This document shows, in pieces, positions 44,028 through 51,562 of a DNA stretch of 64,000 bases. Numbering within the stretch: position 1 is the stretch's first letter; each line of letters begins with the position of its first letter. The notes beneath the pieces were generated by a model that did not search any database, was not told where the DNA came from, and saw only the letters and a program-made list of their open reading frames with translations. A program made the position numbers and the translations under genes. The stretch lies in the NCBI GenBank assembly GCA_035274845.1, contig DATENU010000008.1, positions 21,225-85,224 of the forward strand, written 5' to 3'. Source of the DNA: Chthoniobacterales bacterium (lineage in GTDB: Bacteria; Verrucomicrobiota; Verrucomicrobiia; Chthoniobacterales; UBA10450).

Positions 44028-44045
44028 GTCAAGTATATAATTACC
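44028..44045 (-). repeat. right terminal inverted repeat of the IS1595-family element
   Basis: GTCAAGTATATAATTACC on the plus strand, followed by the target duplication GATGCAGC at 44046-44053. Confidence 0.85.
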
Positions 44046-44156
44046 GATGCAGCGAACCGCGAGATAGCCTACGATCCACTTCATGAGTGTTTGCCATCCA
44101 CCTGTCCACTGCGTTGAGCGCTGCTCGGATCTCGCGGTCGCTGATTAGGCCTCTTC

Positions 44157-44243
44157 ATGTCGCGCGCGTATTTCATCGCAATTCTGTTTGTTTACCGCGT
44201 TGCGCCTGCAGACACACCGTCAACAGAGCGATGTCCATTGTAG
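44157..44243 (+). CDS. mini reading frame in a short cassette (doubtful)
   Basis: A 28-codon frame (MSRAYFIAILFVYRVAPADT...) starts 7 bp after the R' box of attC C and ends before attC D. Its position is right for a cassette gene and the N-terminus is hydrophobic. It may be a truncated gene or non-coding. Confidence 0.25.
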   Translation: MSRAYFIAILFVYRVAPADTPSTERCPL

Positions 44244-44263
44244 TACATCACCCGTCCCCAAAG

Positions 44264-44329
44264 GCCTAACCAAACTATGCCGCGATCTCTGAAAGCTTTC
44301 GAAGTTGTCGGTTGCTTGTCTCGTTAGGC
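44264..44329 (+). other. integron attC site (D)
   Basis: R'' GCCTAAC (44264-44270) and R' GTTAGGC (44323-44329), the latter in the shared context TCTCGTTAGGC. 66 bp long. Inner pairing is weaker than in B and C (a GAAAGCTTTC palindrome lies in the centre). The DUF1801-like gene begins one base after it. Confidence 0.65.
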
Positions 44330-44330
44330 T

Positions 44331-44834
44331 ATGTCGCGCGTCGAACCCGGTTCAGCGGAAGAACAGCTCCAGAGTTTTATCGACAAGTTCGAGCCGAAGC
44401 ATCGCGCCACGATTCGGGCCGCGCGGAAGTCCCTGCGAAAACGCTTCCCGACCGCAAATGAGCTCGCCTACGATAACTACAACTTCTTCGTCATCGGTTT
44501 CGGACCGAACGAGCGTCCATCGGACTGCTTCGTTTCCATCGCCGCCGCGGCGAACGGCGTCGGCTTATGTTTCATCCACGGCGCCAGTTTGCCCGATCCC
44601 GCAAAAGTTCTTTCCGGCTCGGGCAAACAGACCCGGTTCGTTCGCCTCCCTTCGGCCGCGGTGCTGGAGCAGCCGGAAGTCGGAGCTCTTCTCACTCTTG
44701 CGGCTGCGCGGGCCCGGGTGCCTCTTCCGCGAAGCGGCCGCGGCAAACTCATTATCAGGTCGGTCTCGGCGAAGCAGCGTCCACGTCGGAAGACGACAAA
44801 GGCCGGATCCCGAAAGGACAGATTCAAGAATTAA
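44331..44834 (+). CDS. DUF1801-like protein
   Basis: 167 residues. The start of the domain (SAEEQLQSFIDKFEPKHRAT IRAARKSLRKRFPTANELAY, with DNYNFFVIGF) fits the YdhG/DUF1801 group of small proteins related in fold to frataxin-like domains. The C-terminal 35 residues are basic. It starts directly behind attC D, so it may be the last cassette of the array, but no attC follows it. Function unknown. Confidence 0.65.
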   Translation: MSRVEPGSAEEQLQSFIDKFEPKHRATIRAARKSLRKRFPTANELAYDNYNFFVIGFGPNERPSDCFVSIAAAANGVGLCFIHGASLPDPAKVLSGSGKQTRFVRLPSAAVLEQPEVGALLTLAAARARVPLPRSGRGKLIIRSVSAKQRPRRKTTKAGSRKDRFKN

Positions 44835-44845
44835 GAATTATGAGA

Positions 44846-44885
44846 CAAAAACGCCAGCTCTCGACCTCGGGGACAGGCGTTTTTG
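44846..44885 (+). terminator. terminator-like hairpin
   Basis: CAAAAACGCC (44846-44855) and GGCGTTTTTG (44876-44885) form a 10-bp stem with a 20-base loop and a run of T in the right arm. It lies 12 bp after the DUF1801-like stop. Confidence 0.55.
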
Positions 44886-44904
44886 AGCAACGTTCGCCAA
44901 AAGT

Positions 44905-45267
44905 ATGAGTATTCGATGCCTCGTTCTCTGTTTGTCGTTTTGGATTGTTGCCTTTGGGACCATCGGGGCCCAGCAAGAACGGCTAACCTCTGCCTTCGGC
45001 GAGATGTATCCGGCTGGATCCGGTCGTTTCTCGCGCGACGAAGAGAGAGCAATCGCCGTTGCGAATACAAAACTCCTTGGCGGCGGCCAGAAACGACTCG
45101 ATGCGTTTTACAAAGTGATCCGGAAGGGAAAAGAGTTCTGGGTGTTGGCTCTCGTTACCGGGCGCCCGAAGTGGGGCCAGGAGGGTTTCGAGAATCCGGC
45201 GTTGTTCACCGTGGTTGTCTCGCCGAAGTGGACCGTATCGCGGGTCATGTCCGGATGGCATCAATGA
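44905..45267 (+). CDS. exported protein of unknown function
   Basis: 120 residues with a signal peptide (MSIRCLVLCLSFWIVAFGTI GAQ). The mature part contains a strand-rich end (EFWVLALVTGRPKW, then LFTVVVSPKWTVSRVMSG). No family recognised. Confidence 0.6.
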   Translation: MSIRCLVLCLSFWIVAFGTIGAQQERLTSAFGEMYPAGSGRFSRDEERAIAVANTKLLGGGQKRLDAFYKVIRKGKEFWVLALVTGRPKWGQEGFENPALFTVVVSPKWTVSRVMSGWHQ

Positions 45268-45314
45268 GGGAGGAATGCGTGGCTGAGCTTATTGTCGCCC
45301 GATAAATCGCCCTC

Positions 45315-45902
45315 ATGCACGTAACACTTGCCGATCTTCCCGCGTTCCGGGTGGTGGCGATCGATCTCCTCGCCGATCCACAGCTTCATGGCGAGTTCAC
45401 ACATCTCATGTCAGTGCGAGAGGGACGCAGCTGGCTTTACGCAGGAAATAAATTCTCGTTAATTGGGGATCTCACCAATCTTGATGCACAGACCAGGCGA
45501 GCCACTTTTATCGCCCCCTTTTGGTCGCGCGAAAGCAAGGTTCAGGTGGGGAGTGTCGTTCCCTGGCTGGATGGATACTGGCAGGCGTACCATCTAACCA
45601 TGATCGTCGACCCTGGCACGACGTGGCGCCGGGTGACGTTCTCGCCAAGCGACGCCCAACATTGGGTGTTGGGGGAAACTCGTGGGTGGGGAAAAGCGGG
45701 CTACGATGTGCCCAAAGGCGCGACTCCCACTCAGATCGAGGTGGAAGGTTGGGATCATGAACACTGTGAGCTTTGCCGCAAGGGAATCGGGAAGGGCGGC
45801 GATTCGGCCGGCTACATCGATCCGGACGACCACTGGCTTTGCGCCGAATGTTACGGGCGTTACGCCGAGCCGAGAAATCTTGCGTTCGCCTTGGACACGT
45901 AA
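45315..45902 (+). CDS. unknown protein with C-terminal zinc-ribbon-like cysteines
   Basis: 195 residues. The body is beta-rich (SWLYAGNKFSLIGDLTNLDA). The last 60 residues contain HCELCRKGIG and WLCAECYGRY, two CxxC pairs about 30 residues apart that could bind zinc. No known family recognised. Confidence 0.6.
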   Translation: MHVTLADLPAFRVVAIDLLADPQLHGEFTHLMSVREGRSWLYAGNKFSLIGDLTNLDAQTRRATFIAPFWSRESKVQVGSVVPWLDGYWQAYHLTMIVDPGTTWRRVTFSPSDAQHWVLGETRGWGKAGYDVPKGATPTQIEVEGWDHEHCELCRKGIGKGGDSAGYIDPDDHWLCAECYGRYAEPRNLAFALDT

Positions 45903-45937
45903 CGAATGCCTAAAGTAATGCCAGGCCTCACGTCGCA

Positions 45938-46276
45938 ATGCCGAAGTATCAACTAGACGTAGCCGGTCGGAACTATCTGATTCGTTTCGATCCGGCGGAA
46001 CGGCCCGCCAAACACGGGTTCTACACAAAGTTTCTTATCGAAGCGGCGTCGCCCGAAGAGGCCGAAGCCGCCATGGTGGATTTGGTTCGCAAGGATCCGG
46101 GCATTAATGAATTGGTGTGCAACGCGCCCGACGATCCCGCAATGTTCGAGATCGAGAAGACGTATGTAATCGTCGGCTGGCCAGACTGTGCGCGCCCCCG
46201 CATGGGCCTCGCCTGGTTTCCCGAAGAAGAATCAGAATCTCAAAGCGGAGGAGAATGCCAGGGGGCGAAGCCTTAG
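45938..46276 (+). CDS. small protein of unknown function
   Basis: 112 residues: strand-helix pattern KYQLDVAGRNYLIRFDPAER, then FYTKFLIEAASPEEAEAAMV DLVRKDP. This resembles a ferredoxin-like small alpha/beta unit. The tail (ESESQSGGECQGAKP) is low-complexity. The next gene starts 18 bp later. Confidence 0.55.
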   Translation: MPKYQLDVAGRNYLIRFDPAERPAKHGFYTKFLIEAASPEEAEAAMVDLVRKDPGINELVCNAPDDPAMFEIEKTYVIVGWPDCARPRMGLAWFPEEESESQSGGECQGAKP

Positions 46277-46294
46277 ACGTCAGAGCGAAATGAA

Positions 46295-46672
46295 ATGAAA
46301 CGACTTTGGACCATCATTGGCGTGCGGGATGTATCAACGAGTGCGCGCTGGTACGAAGAAATTCTCGCCTGCTCAAAAAAGCAGGCCCACGCCGGCTGGG
46401 CTCAAGTGGTGGATCGCGACGGGACCGTGCTGCTTTGTCTGCATCAGTGGGGCGAGCACGAACATCCGACGCTGGCGAGCCCCGAGGTCGCGACTCCCGG
46501 GAACGGGTTGTTGCTCTTCTTCCGAGTCGGCGATTTCGACGCCGCCCGGCAAAGGGCCCGGGCGCTTGTGGCCCGCTTTGAGGAGGAGCCACGCCAGAAT
46601 CCTAACACGAGCACCATGGAATTTTCGGTTCGCGACCCGGACGGCTACTTCGTCACGATTAGTGCGGAGTGA
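46295..46672 (+). CDS. VOC family protein
   Basis: 125 residues. The first module is KRLWTIIGVRDVSTSARWYE EIL and the second ends STMEFSVRDPDGYFVTISAE, the typical glyoxalase/bleomycin-resistance layout. The metal site is incomplete in what I can see (the Glu in MEFSVRD and TISAE are candidates). Substrate unknown. It is not related closely to the VOC protein at 4.3 kb. Confidence 0.8.
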   Translation: MKRLWTIIGVRDVSTSARWYEEILACSKKQAHAGWAQVVDRDGTVLLCLHQWGEHEHPTLASPEVATPGNGLLLFFRVGDFDAARQRARALVARFEEEPRQNPNTSTMEFSVRDPDGYFVTISAE

Positions 46673-46758
46673 CTTGGGGAAGGAAGAAGTAAAAGGGAAG
46701 AATTAAGAAGTGACAGCAATGCATTGCGGGCAGGAGTGGCGTCGCTGATGTTGTGTTA

Positions 46759-47259
46759 ATGCCCCTGACGTTGCTTGCGTGGTCGCTCACTGTGGCTGCG
46801 CTCATTCACATTTTTGAGGAGTTCGTTTTTCCGGGTGGGTTTAAGGAATGGTGGACAGCATATCGGCCCGACATCAGGGCGAGCGTGACCGACCGGTACC
46901 TGGTCATCATCAATATGGTCCTGGTCCTTTTCAGCGCGAACGTTGCTTTGGCCGTGCGGTCGCCCAGAGGCAACGGAGTGGCAGCGTGGCTGGCGCTGGC
47001 GGCTCTTCTCGCCGAGAATGCGGTCTTCCACATCGTCGGGGCCATCCAGACCAGGCGTTATTCGCCCGGGATGATTTCGGGAATTCTTCTCTACATTCCC
47101 CTGGCGATATACGGCTACATCTTCTTTCTGCGCAGTGGCCGGGCTTCAGGAACTGTTGCGTTGATCGCCGCAGCCGTGGGAAGCTCCTACTATTTCATCT
47201 CGCTCGCCAATCATAAGCGTCGTGCGGCGTTCGAAAGGAAGAAGAAGAATGAAGTATGA
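46759..47259 (+). CDS. HXXEE domain membrane protein
   Basis: 166 residues from the ATG at 46759 (a GTG at 46753 is possible). The signature HIFEE (H-x-x-E-E) occurs at residue 17 in AALIHIFEEFVFPGGFKEWW. About five membrane segments follow. The family is named for this motif and its role is not established; the charged motif in the membrane suggests metal binding. Its stop overlaps the PDZ gene start. Confidence 0.8.
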   Translation: MPLTLLAWSLTVAALIHIFEEFVFPGGFKEWWTAYRPDIRASVTDRYLVIINMVLVLFSANVALAVRSPRGNGVAAWLALAALLAENAVFHIVGAIQTRRYSPGMISGILLYIPLAIYGYIFFLRSGRASGTVALIAAAVGSSYYFISLANHKRRAAFERKKKNEV

Positions 47260-47647
47260 ATTTGCAGCGACGCGCTCTTCCCACGGCCTGAAGGCAGGCC
47301 GTCTCCATTGTCTCTTGCTCTTCCTCTGTTTACTTGTCCTCGCGCAGAGCGCCGGCGCTGAGCAGAAACTCGGGTTCGTCACCCAGGTCGAGGGTGAAGG
47401 GTTTTTTCTTAATCCAATCGTCACCAAGATTGTGGTGACGGAGGTGACCAAGGGTTCATTGGCCGAGGCGGCTGGGATGAAGGTCGGGGATCAGATCATT
47501 CAGATCGAGGGCCAGAACATCGCGGGAAAGCGTGCGACAGAGCTGCGACCGTTTATGAAATTGAATCCGGGCGAGACCCGCAAATTACGGCTCCGGCATA
47601 CGGATGGAACAGAAGCCGATGCTCGAATAACAAAGCCAAAAGAATGA
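47249..47647 (+). CDS. exported single-PDZ protein
   Basis: 132 residues from the ATG at 47249. The signal peptide is long because an interspersed repeat (47284-47308) contributes codons for HGLKAGRLH before the hydrophobic core CLLLFLCLLVLAQSAGA. The PDZ fold is seen in VTEVTKGSLAEAAGMKVGDQ IIQIEGQNI. No protease domain is present. It probably binds peptides or membrane partners in the periplasm. Confidence 0.75.
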   Translation: MKYEFAATRSSHGLKAGRLHCLLLFLCLLVLAQSAGAEQKLGFVTQVEGEGFFLNPIVTKIVVTEVTKGSLAEAAGMKVGDQIIQIEGQNIAGKRATELRPFMKLNPGETRKLRLRHTDGTEADARITKPKE

Positions 47648-47705
47648 GAGCCGCGGGCTTTCGCTAATCCCGGTTTCGTCGGGCGTTGCAGCTTCACCCT
47701 AAAGC

Positions 47706-48317
47706 ATGGATCGCAAGCAGCACTGGACGGAAGTCTATCAACAAAAAGCGCCCGACGACGTCAGTTGGTATCAACCGCGTCCCGAGCTCTCGCTGGGGCT
47801 GATCCGGGCGACCGGTGCGGACAAGGACGCGGGAGTCATCGATGTTGGCGGGGGCGCTTCGACGCTTATCGATTGCCTGCTTGAGGACGGTTACTCGTCG
47901 CTGGCCGTTTTCGACATTTCCGCCCCGGCCCTCAGTCATGCGCGTGTCCGGCTCGGCGAACGCGCGGCGGCAGTGGAATGGTTCGAGGGCGATGTGACTT
48001 CTTTCGAGCCGCCTCATCGTTTCGCGGTTTGGCACGATCGCGCCCTGTTCCATTTCCTCACCGAACCCGGCGAACGGCGCGCCTACGTTTCAACGCTTCA
48101 GCGAACCTTGCAGCCGGGCGGGCATGTGATCATCGCGACTTTCGCGCTGGACGGACCGCCGAAGTGCAGCGGCCTCCCAGTGATGCGGCACGACGAGGCC
48201 TCGATCGAAGCGGAGCTCGGGGCCAGTTTTGTCCTGCGCGAATCCCGCCGGGAAACGCATACCACGCCCTGGCAGACGGAGCAGCGGTTCCTCTATCTTC
48301 GATTCCAGCAGGTGTGA
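47706..48317 (+). CDS. class I SAM-dependent methyltransferase
   Basis: 203 residues. Motif I is VIDVGGGASTLIDCLLEDG, with the acidic residue at the end of strand 2 in LAVFDIS. WFEGDVTSFEPPHRFAVWHD RALFHFL forms motifs II and III, and QPGGHVIIATFALDGPPKCS follows. The N-terminus (HWTEVYQQKAPDDVSWYQPR) is characteristic of a group annotated as thiol or tellurite-type methyltransferases. Substrate not proven. Confidence 0.85.
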   Translation: MDRKQHWTEVYQQKAPDDVSWYQPRPELSLGLIRATGADKDAGVIDVGGGASTLIDCLLEDGYSSLAVFDISAPALSHARVRLGERAAAVEWFEGDVTSFEPPHRFAVWHDRALFHFLTEPGERRAYVSTLQRTLQPGGHVIIATFALDGPPKCSGLPVMRHDEASIEAELGASFVLRESRRETHTTPWQTEQRFLYLRFQQV

Positions 48318-48403
48318 GGGAAATTAAGAAGGAAGAAGGAAGAATTAAGAATGGAGTCAATGGGGGTCGGAAGGGTAAAAAGGGGAATCGATACCAAGCC
48401 GAT

Positions 48404-48967
48404 ATGAGCAAGACGGTTTCTAAGATTCGTTTCAAAGCGAAACTGTTTCGGCCGGCCGGAACGGAAAAGGGCCAATCGAAAATCCCCCCCTGGACATTTC
48501 TCATTTTACCGAAGGAGGCGAGCGCGAAGCTGCGGTCGCGGGGGATGACGCCGGTGGAAGGCACGATCAATGGTTTTCCGTTTCAGGCCGAGGTAGAGCC
48601 GGACGGCGAAAAGAGTCATTGGCTCAAGGTGACCCGGGAAATGCTCGAGGCGGCGAAGGCTGACGCGGGCGACGTTGTCACGATGGAGATCGGGCCGCCG
48701 GCCGAGGAACCGGAGGCGAAGGTGCCGGCGGATTTGCGAAAGGCGCTCGCGGGCGCGCCGAAAGCAAAGGCTTTGTGGTCGGCGATCACAGTTAGCGCGC
48801 GGAGAGATTGGATTCATTGGATCCTTTCCGCCAAGCAGCGGGAAACGCGCGCGCGCCGGGTGAAGAATGCGTGCTCGATGCTCGCGGGCGGGAAGAAACG
48901 CGTTTGTTGTTTCGATCGATCGGGGTTTTACAGCAAAAGCATGAGCGCTCCCGAGGCGGCCCCGTAG
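48404..48967 (+). CDS. YdeI/OmpD-associated, DUF1905-type protein
   Basis: 187 residues from the ATG at 48404. The N-terminal DUF1905 beta-barrel (IRFKAKLFRPAGTEKGQ...PPWTFLILPKEASAKLR SRGMTPVEGTI NG) is followed by a bacteriocin-protection (YdeI) helical end, ADLRKALAGAPKAKALWSAI, with WIHWILSAKQRETRARRVKN. It may protect against envelope or antimicrobial stress by analogy with YdeI. Evidence for this function here is only family-level. Confidence 0.75.
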   Translation: MSKTVSKIRFKAKLFRPAGTEKGQSKIPPWTFLILPKEASAKLRSRGMTPVEGTINGFPFQAEVEPDGEKSHWLKVTREMLEAAKADAGDVVTMEIGPPAEEPEAKVPADLRKALAGAPKAKALWSAITVSARRDWIHWILSAKQRETRARRVKNACSMLAGGKKRVCCFDRSGFYSKSMSAPEAAP

Positions 48968-48989
48968 AGGGTTATGTCGACGGGTCGCC

Positions 48990-49085
48990 GCGGCGAGCCG
49001 GCTTCTTGGAGCCGGCCTGCCATCAGGCCGGTGGGAGACGACGTGGCCGCACTCTCCCCGGCACGAAGGCGTGCCGGCTCCATGA
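48990..49085. repeat. GGAGCCGG / GGCCTGCCATCAGGCC palindromic repeats
   Basis: A pair of modules: GGAGCCGGCCTGCCATCAGG (about 49006) and CCCCGGCACGAAGGCGTGCC (about 49056-49075). It belongs to the same interspersed family as 11221-11343, 51386-51520 and 63424-63506. Confidence 0.65.
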
Positions 49086-49103
49086 GACGGTGGAACGCCG
49101 CCG

Positions 49104-49529
49104 CTACATGCGCCGCGGCAGGGTGAGGCTGAGATAGATGGCGCTGGCGAGAAGGAGGACGGCCCCGATCGGGACGAGGAGAATACCGAGCCCGGGTTCG
49201 TCCTTGAAATGCCAAAGGCCGCCGATCAAAAATCCGGCTGGCAACAGGATGACGGAAGAGCGTAACCCAAGCGAAGTACCGGGTCCGATCCGGACCAGCT
49301 CGAGCCGGGCGCAAATCGCGGCGGCGATCAAGACAAGATTGAGCAGAGTGCCATGGGCATGGGCGAGGCGAAACATGTCCTGGCGCACGGCATCATCGAG
49401 CACCGACGGAGAGCGAAAGGCGCGGAAGCCTTCGAGCAGAATCCCGAATGCAATCCAGAGGGCGAGTGAGATCCAGCCTTGGCGGATCAAAGGCGCGGTG
49501 TCGTTGGCCGGATGAGTAGGAGTGGGCAT
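49104..49529 (-). CDS. four-helix membrane protein of unknown function
   Basis: 141 residues with hydrophobic segments at WISLALWIAFGILLEGFRAF, LLNLVLIAAAICARLEL, SSVILLPAGFLIGGLWHF and LGILLVPIGAVLLLASAIYL. His residues in RLAHAHGTLLN and LWHFKDEPG could be metal ligands. It lies beside the multihaem cytochrome gene on the same strand, 40 bp downstream, so a joint role is possible but not shown. Confidence 0.6.
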   Translation of the reverse strand: MPTPTHPANDTAPLIRQGWISLALWIAFGILLEGFRAFRSPSVLDDAVRQDMFRLAHAHGTLLNLVLIAAAICARLELVRIGPGTSLGLRSSVILLPAGFLIGGLWHFKDEPGLGILLVPIGAVLLLASAIYLSLTLPRRM

Positions 49530-49568
49530 CGAAAGGAAAAGAAACTCGGGAAAGGCCGGCAGGCGAGC

Positions 49569-51374
49569 TTATTCGCCAACTTCCACATCGGTTTCGGACC
49601 GGAGCGGGCTGAGCCGTTCGCGAGCCGCGCGCGCGTCGCGGAGCTTGTCGGCCGCCCAGAAAGGATACCAGGTTTGCAGCGTCGCATTGCGCACCTCGGT
49701 GGGCGCGAGGTAGTCGGGCTTCGTTAGGCCGGGGTGCTGGGCGGCGAGGGCGTTCGCAGCGAAGTAGCGCACGATCGGATAGTTGTCCTGCATGGCTTCG
49801 AGCAACAAGGGAGCGGTGGCATCAGTCGCGGGCGCCATCGCGGCGGCGGTGAGCGCGCGGGTGACGGCGTCGCCGCTGAAGAGCGCGCGCTGGCCTTCGG
49901 GTTCGTCAAAACGCTGGTCGCCGCTCTTGCTTTCGGCGTAAGCCTTGGGCCAAAGACGCTGGGCGGTGGCGATGGTCTGATTGACCGACCAATCCTGGTG
50001 GCATTGGTTGCAGGCGTTTGGTTTGCGGAACCGAACGGTTTCGTCCGGCATCGGATTGGTAATGTGATGGGTCCGGCGCGCGGTCATGATTCCATAAACG
50101 ATCGACGGCATATGGCAGTTGAAACAGAGGCTGCCGGTCGATCCGGCCTTGTGCTTCGTGTGTTCGGCCAACTGCGCCGGCGCCGCGAATTGCTCGTGGC
50201 ACTGGGTGCAGGCCGCGTTCGTTTTCATTTTCTCCGTGAGCTGGCCGCGGGGATCGCCGCCATGAACTTCGTGACAGGAGGTGCAGGTGATGCGCTGGCC
50301 CGGCTTGCCCGCGGTGAAACATTTCGAGCGGGTCATCCCCTGGTATTCGTAGGCGGTGAGGCGAGGGGAGCCGTCATCCCAGAAGCGGGTGGCGTAACTG
50401 AACGACTCAACCTTGTCGTCGCGCTGCACCGGCTTGTAAAAATCGTGCAAATTTTTTCCGGGATCGTATGGATCTCCGACGCTCATCATCGGCCGGATGC
50501 GGTCGAGCGGCTGAGGAATGCGCTGGCCGTGGCAATGGCCGCAGATCATCGCCGAACGATCGGAGTCGAGTTTGTCCGGATGGACCACCGCGCGGGGCGG
50601 GCCGTCCTTTTCGTCCAGTTTCCACCAGTAGCGGGTGACCGGCGAAAGCGCGCGCTGGGCGTGTTCGCCGGCCGGCCCGTGACAGGCGCCGCAGGCAATC
50701 CCGAGCTCGGCGACCTCGGTCTTCCAGGTCCGGTTCGTCCAATCCAACCCCGGCTGCGCTTTCACGTTGTGGCAAAAAACACAATTCACATTCCACTCCG
50801 CGACGTGCTGGTTGTAATCGCTGCCGTCGGGAAAGAAGAACGAGCCGTTGAGGTGCATCCAGCGTTTTTGGACAAGATCGTAGGCAATCGGGGCGCGATA
50901 CCAGGTGTCGCCGGTCTTGGTCAGATATTGCTGAATCCGCCGGGAACCGACCGTGCGCACGATTTCGAGTTGCTGGGTGTGGCCGTCGGCGCCGGTGACT
51001 TTCATCCAATACTTCCCGTCCTGTCGCACCATCTCCGCACGGACGCCCTGGTAAGTGATCGTGTTATGGCGATCGAAATCGCCCAGGACGCTTTCAGGAC
51101 CTGCTTCCTGGGTCATGGTGCGGTGATACGTGGCAGACCAGGTCGCGTAATTTGATCCATGGCATTTCCGGCAGTCGCCGGACTGGAGATAGCCGGCGTC
51201 GACGCGTCCCGCGCGGACGCTGGCGTAATCTGGCGCGACGGCCCGGAGCGCGGCGGCGATCCCGCCGAGCGTGAGCAAGGTGACGGCCCAGGTAAGAAAA
51301 GTCTTCGGTAGTCGGGCCAGAATCATCAAGAAGTTGAGCAAGCGGGGCCGGACAACACCGCCGCGCGCCGTCAT
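49569..51374 (-). CDS. octahaem c-type cytochrome
   Basis: 601 residues from the ATG at 51374. An N-terminal membrane segment (LTWAVTLLTLGGIAAALRA) anchors or exports it. I count eight CxxCH haem sites: CRKCH, CVFCH, CGACH, CGHCH, CTSCH, CTQCH, CFNCH and CNQCH. After the last haem, about 130 residues form a helical part (RALTAAAMAPATDATAPLLL EAM) resembling HEAT-like repeats. It is probably a periplasmic electron carrier or reductase. It is not NrfA: the CxxCK active-site haem is absent. Confidence 0.85.
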   Translation of the reverse strand: MTARGGVVRPRLLNFLMILARLPKTFLTWAVTLLTLGGIAAALRAVAPDYASVRAGRVDAGYLQSGDCRKCHGSNYATWSATYHRTMTQEAGPESVLGDFDRHNTITYQGVRAEMVRQDGKYWMKVTGADGHTQQLEIVRTVGSRRIQQYLTKTGDTWYRAPIAYDLVQKRWMHLNGSFFFPDGSDYNQHVAEWNVNCVFCHNVKAQPGLDWTNRTWKTEVAELGIACGACHGPAGEHAQRALSPVTRYWWKLDEKDGPPRAVVHPDKLDSDRSAMICGHCHGQRIPQPLDRIRPMMSVGDPYDPGKNLHDFYKPVQRDDKVESFSYATRFWDDGSPRLTAYEYQGMTRSKCFTAGKPGQRITCTSCHEVHGGDPRGQLTEKMKTNAACTQCHEQFAAPAQLAEHTKHKAGSTGSLCFNCHMPSIVYGIMTARRTHHITNPMPDETVRFRKPNACNQCHQDWSVNQTIATAQRLWPKAYAESKSGDQRFDEPEGQRALFSGDAVTRALTAAAMAPATDATAPLLLEAMQDNYPIVRYFAANALAAQHPGLTKPDYLAPTEVRNATLQTWYPFWAADKLRDARAARERLSPLRSETDVEVGE

Positions 51375-51385
51375 TTTAGCATGCT

Positions 51386-51520
51386 GGAGCCGGCCCGCCA
51401 CCGTGCCGGAGAGGGAATCCTTTGATACCTACTTCGGCCTCCACGGCCTGTGGGCAGGCCGTCTCCATATGCGCCCAGGCCGCCTCCATATGCGCTCAGG
51501 CCGTCTCCATTTGCCGTCTC
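51386..51520. repeat. palindromic repeats with a tandem CAGGCCGTCTCCAT array
   Basis: GGAGCCGGCCCGCCACCGTG is at 51386-51405. Then CGGCCTGTGGGCAGGCCGTC TCCATATGCG (51444-51473) is followed by two shorter units, CAGGCCGCCTCCATATGCG and CAGGCCGTCTCCAT. The array lies just upstream of the lptF/G-type gene and may affect its promoter region. Confidence 0.7.
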
Positions 51521-51562
51521 CAACTTGCCACGCTCCCGAATCGGAACTAACAAACGGCAGCG

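Larger units (their letters stand above)
41035..44045 (-). mobile_element. IS1595-family transposon with passenger genes, 3011 bp
   Basis: The ends are 18-bp inverted repeats (left GGTAAGTATATACTTGAC; right end, read inward, GGTAATTATATACTTGAC). An 8-bp direct duplication GATGCAGC flanks both sides, the length known for IS1595 transposition. Inside are an ISXO2-like transposase on the minus strand and up to five other open frames on both strands. It sits inside an integron attC site. The transposase frame is intact and the ends match closely, so insertion may be fairly recent. Confidence 0.88.
41015..44150 (+). other. integron attC site (C), split by a transposon
   Basis: R'' is GCCTAAC (41015-41021). 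The left inner arm is cut at the target duplication GATGCAGC (41027-41034 and 44046-44053). Rejoined without the element it reads GATGCAGCGAACCGCGAGAT, and pairs with ATCTCGCGGTCGCTGAT at 44127-44143, leaving one G and one A unpaired, which are the extrahelical bases of attC. R' is ATTAGGC (44144-44150), one base off GTTRRRY. The restored site is about 117 bp. Confidence 0.75.

Noticed and set aside
44850..48970. further integron cassettes between the two arrays
   Set aside because: I looked between each gene pair for RYYYAAC and GTTRRRY boxes and found no paired sites, so these genes are treated as chromosomal.
49734..51155. 473-codon frame antisense to the octahaem cytochrome
   Set aside because: Shadow of the cytochrome gene; no motifs, while the other strand has eight CxxCH sites.
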